From assembly GCA_034437275.1 (NCBI GenBank), contig DAOTUD010000147.1, forward strand, positions 1-18,663: a DNA stretch of 18,663 nucleotides, given 5' to 3'. Position numbers and translations under genes: made by a program. This DNA is from TC-15 sp034437275 (GTDB lineage: Bacteria; Chloroflexota; Anaerolineae; Aggregatilineales; Aggregatilineaceae). The first letter of the stretch is position 1. Each line of letters opens with the position of its first letter. The notes beneath the pieces are model-generated. The model was not told the origin of the DNA. It did not search any database and saw only the letters and a list, made by a program, of their open reading frames with translations. Below are positions 7,185 to 13,917 of the stretch, piece by piece.

Positions 7185-8762
7185 CTATTTTGATGCGGCG
7201 GCATCGTAGCCGTTATCTGTCAGGTTATCGCCCAATGCGAGCGCCAGGACTTTTTCTTCGGTGGCCTCTTCGCGGGAAAGCTCGCCCGTGATCCGTCCGC
7301 TTTGCATCACGTAAATTCGGTCGGAGAGACCAAGGATTTCTGGCAGTTCCGAGGAAATAAAAACGATCGCGATCCCTTGATTGGCGAGTTCATCCAGCAG
7401 CGTATAAATTTCGGCTTTGGCACCAACGTCAATACCACGTGTTGGCTCATCCAGAATCAAGATCTTTGGTTTTACGGCCAGCCAGCGGGCCAACACCACT
7501 TTTTGCTGGTTACCGCCCGACAGCTTGCCGGTCTCCTGGTCCACCGAGGGCGTCTGCACGCGCAGTTTTTCCACAAATTGAGAGACCGTCTCACGCTCCA
7601 GCTGCCTGCGGATGAACCGGAGGCGGGTCAACTGGCGCAAAATCGCCATCGACGCATTTTCCAGCACGCTGCGGACCAAAACCAGCCCCTCGCGCTTGCG
7701 ATCTTCGGGTGCAAAGCCAATGCCGTGTTTGATCGCTTCGATGGGGTGCTTGGTGTTGACTTCTTTGCCATCTAATATGATCTGCCCGCTGGTCTTGCGA
7801 TCCGCACCAAAGATTACCTTGGCTAATTCCGTGCGCCCCGCGCCGACCAAACCAGCGAACCCCACAATTTCGCCTGCGTTAACGTGGAAATTGATGTCAT
7901 GATGCCAGTTGCTATGCAGGCCCTTTACTTCGAGTACACAGTGATCGCTCTCAATCTGTTGACGCTGAAACACATCAGATAATTCGCGCCCGACCATGTA
8001 ATTGACAATCTCATTTTCGTCGATGTCGTTCACAGGCTGCACCGTGACCAGTTTGCCATCGCGCAAGATGGCCACACGGTCACACAACCGTTTAATTTCG
8101 TTCAAGCGGTGCGATACGTAGATCAGCGCCACCCCGTCGTCGCGCAGTTTACGCACCAGGGTAAAGAGCCGATCGACTTCATCGTCGGTCAGCGAGGACG
8201 TCGGTTCATCCAGGGCCAGCACCCGCACCCCCGACTTGAGCGCGCGCATGATTTCGACCAGTTGCCGTTGGGCCGACGATAATTCATTGCCCATCGAATC
8301 AATGGGCAACACAGCTTCAAAGCCATATTCGATCAAGCGCTGCTGGGTCAGTTTGTTCAATCGGTTACGGTCAATGAACCCGAACCGCTTCGGCAACTCA
8401 CCCACCCAGATATTCTCGGGCACACTCACCCAGGGGATAATCTCCGGTTCCTGGTAGATGATGCGAATGCCAGCCTTGTGTGCGCTGCTCGGATTCGGGA
8501 ACGATACCTCTTTGCCGTCCAGAGTAATCGTGCCGGCATCGGGTTGGTAGTCTCCGCTCAGGATTTTGAGGAGGGTGGATTTGCCCGCCCCATTTTCTCC
8601 CACAAATGCCAGGATCTCGCCGGGGCGAACCTCCAGCGACACATCGTCTAGCGCAAGCACGTTCGGAAATGCCTTACTGACATTGGATATTCGGAGCATG
8701 CCATTTGTTTTTTGGGCGTTGGCTGTTTCCTGGGCCATCGCCGCATTTGTTGTCTGAACCAT
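7185..8762 (-). CDS. Sugar ABC transporter ATP-binding protein, AraG/RbsA-like
   Basis: The 525-residue protein has two nucleotide-binding domains in tandem, the usual form for CUT2 sugar importers. Domain 1 has Walker A GENGAGKST (55-63), Q-loop YQE (103-105), a signature reading LSSAQRQ (161-167), Walker B VLALDEP (181-187) and His218. Domain 2 has the degenerate Walker A GLVGAGRTE (304-312), a normal LSGGNQQ (415-421), Walker B ILILDEP (434-440) and Ser in place of the switch His, as normally found in this family. It powers uptake through the adjacent permease. The start at 8762 gives a tail of about 20 residues before the first beta strand; Met22 is a possible alternative. A 102-base gap containing a hairpin separates it from the binding-protein gene. 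Confidence 0.94.
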   Translation of the reverse strand: MVQTTNAAMAQETANAQKTNGMLRISNVSKAFPNVLALDDVSLEVRPGEILAFVGENGAGKSTLLKILSGDYQPDAGTITLDGKEVSFPNPSSAHKAGIRIIYQEPEIIPWVSVPENIWVGELPKRFGFIDRNRLNKLTQQRLIEYGFEAVLPIDSMGNELSSAQRQLVEIMRALKSGVRVLALDEPTSSLTDDEVDRLFTLVRKLRDDGVALIYVSHRLNEIKRLCDRVAILRDGKLVTVQPVNDIDENEIVNYMVGRELSDVFQRQQIESDHCVLEVKGLHSNWHHDINFHVNAGEIVGFAGLVGAGRTELAKVIFGADRKTSGQIILDGKEVNTKHPIEAIKHGIGFAPEDRKREGLVLVRSVLENASMAILRQLTRLRFIRRQLERETVSQFVEKLRVQTPSVDQETGKLSGGNQQKVVLARWLAVKPKILILDEPTRGIDVGAKAEIYTLLDELANQGIAIVFISSELPEILGLSDRIYVMQSGRITGELSREEATEEKVLALALGDNLTDNGYDAAASK

Positions 8763-8780
8763 TGTTACTTACTTTCTGCT

Positions 8781-8845
8781 GAGGGGCACCCCCACACGGG
8801 CAACAGTCTAGGTTAGCAGGGGCAAGGTGCCAGCCCTTGCCCCTC
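8781..8845 (-). promoter_or_regulatory. Intercistronic hairpin(s) between binding-protein and ATPase genes
   Basis: AGGGGCAAGG (8818-8827) and CCTTGCCCCT (8835-8844) make a perfect 10-bp stem with a 7-nt loop. A further copy of GAGGGGCA (8781-8788) can pair instead with TGCCCCTC (8838-8845), so two structures compete for one arm. No T run follows in the transcribed (minus) direction, so it is not a clear terminator. Stable hairpins placed just after a binding-protein gene commonly protect its message from 3' decay and cause partial read-through, giving more binding protein than membrane components. That role here is inferred. Confidence 0.6.
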
Positions 8846-8864
8846 AAACATTAGAATAGACGAA

Positions 8865-10829
8865 CTATTGTGAGCAGTTCGCCAGCGAAACGTCGTCCAT
8901 GACGTCCTTGTAGTTGATCGCATCCACAATCGAGGTGGGCGCGAATGTTTCGGCAGGCGGATCTTCGCCGAGGACCACCGCATCGTACAGCACCTGCGCC
9001 GCCGTCGCGCCAACGTCCAGGCCGGAGATGAACAGCGCGGCTTTGAAGCCGGAGGGCTGGCCCGCATCCCAGAACTTGCAGGCCTCATACGCGCCCAGGC
9101 CGACACCGATGACGTTGTCGGGGCTGACGCCGGCGGTCGCCAGCGCGTTCAGCGTGCCGAGCACGCCCTCGTCATTGCAGCCGAAGACGACCCAGTGCGT
9201 CACCTCCGGATTGGCGGTGATGATCGGGCCAGCTGCGTCCTGCGCGGAGAGCGATTCACCCGTATACGGCACGGGGAAGATGTTGTCTTCGGGCATGCCC
9301 GCTTCCAGGATGGCGGCTTTTTCGGCGTCGGTGCGGTCGTTACACACCGAGAGCGTCTGCACTTCCACCGACAGCACACCGACCTTCTTGTCGTCGTCGT
9401 CCAGCCAGCCACTCTCGGCCAGCAGGTCAGCCGCGGCCTGGCCGACTTTGGCCCCCATGTCCGTGCCATTGAAGCCCACGAAGGGGACCGGGTTACCATC
9501 CATATCGACGATGCTGTCATCGGTCGCAATCAGGACGACGCCGGCATCAGCCGCAGCCTGGGCAATCGCCGGGCCAATCGTCTGATCGGGCACCGTGATG
9601 GCGATACCCTGCGCACCAGCGGAGATAGCATCTTCGACCAGGGTGATCCCCAGGTTCGGGTCGAGCTTGGCGTCGAATTTGCGCGCGTCTATGCCGAATT
9701 CGTTGGCGGTGTCGACAAAGGAGTCTTGCAGGTCGATGAAGTACTGCTGGTCGGCGCTCTTGTTGATCGCCACGAACAGTACGTCTTCCACGTCTGGCTC
9801 ATCTTGGAGTGCCGAGACGTCCACGCCACAATTCTCCAACGAGACGTTGTCCATGATATCCGTGTAGTTGCCAGGCGTCACGATCGAGGTAGGAGCAAAC
9901 GTTTCGGTGGGCGGTTCGACATCGTTGACCACGGCGTCATAGAGCACCTGCGCCGCCGTCGCGCCAACGTCCAGGCCGGAGATGAACAGCGCGGCTTTGA
10001 AGCCGGTCGGCTGTTCAGCCGTCCAGGGCTTGCAAGCTTCGTACGCACCCAGGCCAACGCCGATGACGTCGTCGGGGTTGACACCGGCGGTCGCCAGCGC
10101 GTTCAGCGTACCGAGCACGCCCTCGTCATTGCAGCCGAAGACGACCCAGTTCGTCACATCCGGGTTGGCGGTGATGATCGGGCCGGCAGCGTCCTGCGCA
10201 GAGAGCGACTCACCCGTGTACGGCACGGGGAAGACGTTGTCTTCGGGCATGCCCGCTTCGATGATCGCGGCTTTTTCGGCATCCGTGCGATCATTGCAGA
10301 CCGAGAGCGTCTGCACTTCCACCGACAGCACGCCGACCTTCTTGTCGTCGTCGTCCAGCCAGCCGCTCTCGTCCAGCAGTTGGGCCGCCGCTTCACCAAC
10401 TCTGGCCCCCATGTCCGTACCGTTGAAGCCCACAAACGGGACCGGGTTGCCATCCATATCGACGATGCTGTCATCGGTCGCGATCAGGACGACGCCCGCA
10501 TCGGCGGCCAATTGGGCAATCGCCGGGCCAATCGTCTGATCGGGCACGGTGATGGCGATACCCTGCGCACCAGCGGAGATAGCATCTTCGACCAGGGTGA
10601 TCCCCAGGTTCGGGTCGAGTTTCGCATCGAATTTACGCGCGTCGGCGCCCAAATCCTGAGATGTGTCCACAAAGGAATTCTGCAAATCGATGAAATACTG
10701 TTGATCGGCGCTCTTGTTGATCGCCACGAACAAAAGGTCTTCGTCGTCTTGCGCTACCGCATGGCTGCCAATGCCAACGGACATAAGCAAAACGAGCAAC
10801 AGCGAGATAGAAAGCAGTTTCTTCTTCAT
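8865..10829 (-). CDS. Duplicated, fused AraF-like sugar-binding protein
   Basis: The 654-residue exported protein contains two complete periplasmic-binding domains instead of the usual one (about 320 residues). Residues 1-27 form a signal peptide with KKK, a hydrophobic core and AVA-Q as the likely cleavage site. There is no lipobox cysteine. The domains run from about 33 to 334 and from 351 to 652, joined by GVDVSALQDEPDVED. They are about nine-tenths identical without gaps. Recalled similarity is to L-arabinose-binding protein AraF: TVPDQTIGPAIAQ, VLIATDDSIVDMDGNPVPFV and a CNDEGVLGTLNALATAGV hinge region, all in the same order as AraF. Each domain has four conserved cysteines. ATG 10829 is preferred as the natural signal-peptide start; AAGGAG (10843-10848) lies 13 bases away, and an in-frame TTG at 10838 sits closer to it. 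The substrate may be arabinose or another sugar. Confidence 0.92.
   Translation of the reverse strand: MKKKLLSISLLLVLLMSVGIGSHAVAQDDEDLLFVAINKSADQQYFIDLQNSFVDTSQDLGADARKFDAKLDPNLGITLVEDAISAGAQGIAITVPDQTIGPAIAQLAADAGVVLIATDDSIVDMDGNPVPFVGFNGTDMGARVGEAAAQLLDESGWLDDDDKKVGVLSVEVQTLSVCNDRTDAEKAAIIEAGMPEDNVFPVPYTGESLSAQDAAGPIITANPDVTNWVVFGCNDEGVLGTLNALATAGVNPDDVIGVGLGAYEACKPWTAEQPTGFKAALFISGLDVGATAAQVLYDAVVNDVEPPTETFAPTSIVTPGNYTDIMDNVSLENCGVDVSALQDEPDVEDVLFVAINKSADQQYFIDLQDSFVDTANEFGIDARKFDAKLDPNLGITLVEDAISAGAQGIAITVPDQTIGPAIAQAAADAGVVLIATDDSIVDMDGNPVPFVGFNGTDMGAKVGQAAADLLAESGWLDDDDKKVGVLSVEVQTLSVCNDRTDAEKAAILEAGMPEDNIFPVPYTGESLSAQDAAGPIITANPEVTHWVVFGCNDEGVLGTLNALATAGVSPDNVIGVGLGAYEACKFWDAGQPSGFKAALFISGLDVGATAAQVLYDAVVLGEDPPAETFAPTSIVDAINYKDVMDDVSLANCSQ
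8874..9779 (-). repeat. Tandem repeat unit 2 (binding domain 2)
   Basis: This is the second copy of the 954-base-period repeat, aligned codon for codon with unit 1. Most amino-acid changes cluster near the start (TSQDLGA versus TANEFGI), in the LLDES/LLAES helix and in the last 30 residues. The putative ligand-contact regions are almost unchanged. Confidence 0.9.
9828..10733 (-). repeat. Tandem repeat unit 1 (binding domain 1)
   Basis: This is the first of two direct repeats with a period of 954 bases (318 codons). For example, the same string begins at 9601 and at 10555. Stretches such as the one encoding DAKLDPNLGITLVEDAISAG are nearly identical at DNA level, pointing to recent duplication or ongoing gene conversion. 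Confidence 0.9.
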
Positions 10830-10915
10830 AATCAGCAATACTCTCCTTATTTATATCTTGACTCAACAGAAATGGAATGGAACATTATGTCATTCACACC
10901 TCCTCAAACTCATTA

Positions 10916-11484
10916 TCAAGGTAATTGTCCTGATATTGGTATTCGACGACAAGTTCCATCAAACGCCAGATATGGTGTGGGGCTATGGTCTGTCCGGCCA
11001 CCATCTGCAGGAATCACGATTCCGGCCACAAAACGGACGTTGTCGCTCGTCAAAAATGCGGCAACATCAGCCACAGCTGCACCGCTTGTGCCGGTCAAGG
11101 ATTGCATTGTTTATCATCTGCGTTATCGCGTCATTGCTTTCGGTGTACGCGCTCATGCCCCCGGTGTATTTACGTCTAAGCAAATGCCCGCAGCGCATAG
11201 TATATCACCACCGCGTGAGATATGCCCCCGCGACAGCGAATAAACCGTCCTGCACTGCAACAACCTGCGGAATGTTGCTTCACCTTGATCGGACCAGGTC
11301 CGATCAACCGGGTGATGGACAATACCATCTGAAGCGATGCTGTGGTCGCGGATTTTCGCAGTCCGTCGGTGTTGATATCAAGCGCCATATCGGTCGCATC
11401 TTCGGCTACACGGCGATTTGCCGCGGCACACACGAATCCGCTGGCTGCTCCGGTAATAAATATGGGTTTGGCTAAGCGGGTCAT
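10916..11484 (-). pseudogene. Decayed short-chain dehydrogenase/reductase (SDR)
   Basis: Two separate frames keep the ends of an SDR enzyme. From the ATG at 11484 the product reads MTRLAKPIFITGAASGF, continuing to AEDATDMALDINTDGL. This is the TGxxxGxG Rossmann start, with the final glycines altered, and the acidic end of strand 2. From about 11107 to 10960 another frame reads VADVAAFLTSDNVRFVAG then IVIPADGGRT, the classic SDR C-terminus. The remnants are about 200 bases apart, whereas an intact enzyme needs about 500, and the catalytic YxxxK region is missing. The gene is thus frameshifted and internally deleted. It fills most of the 840-base interval between the transporter operon and the fourth UroD-like gene, and probably once belonged to the same catabolic unit. 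Confidence 0.7.
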
Positions 11485-11512
11485 CTAACCAAATGGCTCA
11501 AGAAAAATTGAT

Positions 11513-11532
11513 ATGTTAAGGTATCTTAACAT
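11513..11532. promoter_or_regulatory. 20-bp palindrome, possible operator
   Basis: ATGTTAAG (11513-11520) and CTTAACAT (11525-11532) are perfect inverted arms around a 4-base centre. It lies just upstream of the decayed SDR start in an AT-rich stretch, the place and size expected for a dimeric repressor or activator site. No second copy was found upstream of the other genes by eye, so the binding protein is unknown. Confidence 0.35.
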
Positions 11533-11675
11533 GCAGCGTACCACTGGGTATGTCTCGCTTACAATAGATAAAATCCCGATCTGATGGACAATCTTATCGA
11601 CCTCCACACGTGGCGGTGACGCAGTCAGTTGATGACAGTCCCAGACGCCACTGGCCCCGCTCAACCGATGCGCTC

Positions 11676-12843
11676 CTACATCGGGGTCTCGGCGCGCAGC
11701 TTGAGTGCCCCCTTCTCGCGGAGTTCCGCACGCCGCGCCCGGATGCGGTCAACATCAATTGGGTACGCGCCGAATTCGTAGACCGTGCCGTACATCCTGG
11801 CCGCGTTTTCGACTGGCACCGCGTCGTGCACCTCACTTGAGGACCCGATGAAGATGCCGCCCTGCGGCCCGATCTTTTCGATCAACTCCAGCGTCTCGTC
11901 TTCCACGTCACCCAGCGTGCCATGCGGCAGGGTATGGATGCAGCAGACATTCCCAAACAACAGCTTGTCCGGGTACTGTGCGCGAATCTCGAAAATGTCG
12001 TTGCAGCCGTTGCGCTCGATCGGATTCAGCCCATCCGCACCCAGTTCATCGAAGATCAGCGGCAAGAAGTTGCCATAGCGACCATCGGTGTGATACAGGA
12101 ACTTGTAGCCCTTCTCTTTGATCGGCTCGGTGATCCACTTCCAACGCGGGAGACCGTGCTCGCGCACAAAGCGGGGGGAGAAGATCGGCCCGGTCGTCCC
12201 AGCGATATCCTCGCCCATGAACAGCAGCGGCACATTTGTGATCTCGGCGAAGGCGCGGGCGATGTGAGCCGAGAACAACCCGGTGCAATCCATAACATGT
12301 GAGATCAGCTCCGGCGCATCGTAGATGCCCCAGGCAAACAGCTCCATATCCATATAGGAATAGGCATCGGTGATCGGCCCTTCGACGGCACCAATCATCA
12401 CGATGTCGTATTCGCGCAGCAGGGCCTGGATCTGCTGCATGGTGGGCTGGTACCATTCGCGCACGTCTTCATATTTGGGAAGCTGCGGCATACACTTCTC
12501 GAGCTCTTGCAGCGTCGTGAAAGGCCGCTTGGAGATCCACGCTGTCCCCCCGCTTGACTGACCTCCCAGTTGTCCGGATCAACGCCGAAGAAGCGCACCC
12601 AGTTGACGATCTTCGATCCCATCCAGTGTTCGACCGGGTCATAGACGAAGCGCGTCACATCCAGGCCGATGTTGCGCCATGCCTTACCGTAAGCTGGATT
12701 AACTCCTCGAAGGTATATTGCCGGGTTGCGTCGTAGCCTCCGTAGTGGGTCAGGATATGGCGGTTGTCCAGGAAATCGTAGGTCAGGATGCGATCGGTGG
12801 GTTCCCAGTTGATCGCTTTGGCGAAGCGTTCCAAATTGTTCAT
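11676..12843 (-). pseudogene. UroD-like methyltransferase, copy 4, with two frameshifts
   Basis: Three overlapping frames together rebuild one UroD-superfamily protein of about 389 residues. The start is ATG 12843, with GAGGAG about 9 bases upstream (MNNLERFAKAINWEPTDRIL). Near 12693 the frame changes: adding one base to CAGCTTAC restores the family-like continuation YGKAWRNIGLDVTRFVYDP. In the G run at about 12546-12551 one more base restores AGGTAWISKRPFTTLQELEK. The last frame runs to 11676 with VEGPITDAY, FMGEDIAGTTGPIFSPRF, LYHTDGRYGNF and NVCCIHTLPHGTLGDVEDE. The putative zinc pair is His-x-Asp. Both lesions are single-base losses in or next to G runs, so sequencing error is as likely as real decay. 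It lies 24 bases after the AraC-type gene and is co-transcribed with it. Confidence 0.8.
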
Positions 12844-12867
12844 CTGATGAGGCTCCTCAAGAATGCG

Positions 12868-13779
12868 CTATACAAACAAGGCCAGGGAGTCGGTTGCGGG
12901 CGACTCGCGATACTTGCTGGGCGAGACGCCAACAATTTTTTTGAAAATCCGCGAGAAGTAGTACGGGTCATCATAGCCGACCGCCAGGCTGATCTCGCGA
13001 ACGGTCTGGTTCGTGACCGACAGCAGCGTGCAGGCGTGCTGCACCTTCAGGTGAATGAAATAATCTACCGGCGAGTAGCCTGTCTGCTCTTTGAACAACC
13101 GCAAGAAATGGGATTTCGAGAGCTGGGAGTGTTCGGCCATATCATCAAGCGTTAGACGTCGATCCAGATGCAAACGCAGATAGTCCAGGGTTTCATGCAC
13201 ACTGCGAAACCGGCTGGTCCGCAGCGTTGGCGAAAACGCCGGGTTGTCAAAAAACATACAGCCCAGCAGATGGTGCAGCGTTTGAGCCACATAGAGCATT
13301 TGCTGGAACACGAAACTGCCCAAAAACGCGTCGTAACATTCACAGAACAGAACCTTGGCGGTTGCGACTGTTTCGGGCGCAATCGATAGCGTATAGCTGT
13401 CTTGGGGCAGCAACCGCACAAAATACCCCGAACTCGCGCCGGTGAAATGCACCCAGTGAATCGACCATGGATCGTGCTCGGATGCGCCATAACAATGCGG
13501 CGTATTGCATGGAATGAGCAGCGCCTCATTGTGCGGTACCGCATGGCGCTCACCACCAATCTCAAACCAGCCCTCACCTTCCACGCACAGAATCAGGATA
13601 TGATCCTCGGCTCCTGTCTGGCGCTCGCAGTAATGATATTGGGCATTGGGGTACCACCCAATATGAGTCGGCATCAACTGGTGCAGCAGGGGATTAGTTT
13701 TCATTCTTTCCAGGATGGACGGGGGGATGATGTGAAGAATTTGATCCTTAAAACCTTCGCGGATTCGAATTGGGGACAT
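12868..13779 (-). CDS. AraC-family transcriptional regulator
   Basis: The 303-residue protein has an N-terminal cupin sensor domain (about 40-115, with a strand reading HILILCVEGEGWFEIGGERH and an HCYG near 95). It ends in the two helix-turn-helix AraC DNA-binding domain. The first helix-turn-helix covers about 208-230 (LTLDDMAEHSQLSKSHFLRL) and the second about 258-282 (QTVREISLAVGYDDPYYFSR), followed by the signature FKKIVGVSPSKYRES. Such proteins usually activate sugar catabolic genes when a sugar binds the cupin. It is transcribed divergently from the DUF5107 gene, with about 138 bases between them, and is followed by UroD-like copy 4. It is the only regulator in the window and is the prime candidate for control of the whole cluster. 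The ligand is unknown. Confidence 0.93.
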   Translation of the reverse strand: MSPIRIREGFKDQILHIIPPSILERMKTNPLLHQLMPTHIGWYPNAQYHYCERQTGAEDHILILCVEGEGWFEIGGERHAVPHNEALLIPCNTPHCYGASEHDPWSIHWVHFTGASSGYFVRLLPQDSYTLSIAPETVATAKVLFCECYDAFLGSFVFQQMLYVAQTLHHLLGCMFFDNPAFSPTLRTSRFRSVHETLDYLRLHLDRRLTLDDMAEHSQLSKSHFLRLFKEQTGYSPVDYFIHLKVQHACTLLSVTNQTVREISLAVGYDDPYYFSRIFKKIVGVSPSKYRESPATDSLALFV

Positions 13780-13914
13780 TTTTTACTCTTTTGATGTGTA
13801 TTCCAACTGAGCAGACAGCATAAGAGACCATAATATAGTCCATCATATCATATTTTGTTCTATTGTTTTTGAGTGGCGGCCCCTGTAGAGTACAAGATAC
13901 GATAAAGGAGGGAA
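13780..13914. promoter_or_regulatory. Divergent promoter region with imperfect palindrome
   Basis: This AT-rich interval separates the AraC-type gene (-) from the DUF5107 gene (+), so it should hold both promoters. GACCATAATATAGTC (13826-13840) is a 15-base palindrome with one mismatched pair, next to ATCATATCATAT-like direct repeats (about 13842-13853). These are reasonable candidates for regulator binding. A weak + strand pair TTGAGT (about 13869) and TACAAG (about 13891) is possible. AAAGGAGGG (13904-13912) is a strong ribosome site for the + strand gene. Confidence 0.4.
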
Positions 13915-13917
13915 ATG

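Noticed and set aside
8865..10733. Could the 954-base direct repeat be a mobile element or CRISPR-like array?
   Set aside because: The repeat is exactly codon-phased and both copies code for a complete binding domain; there are no terminal inverted repeats, spacers or transposase.
9195..11243. A 682-codon open frame on the + strand
   Set aside because: It is antisense to the two-domain binding protein. Its His/Arg/Asp-rich, repeated composition follows from the codon bias and duplication of the real gene, and it has no recognisable domain.
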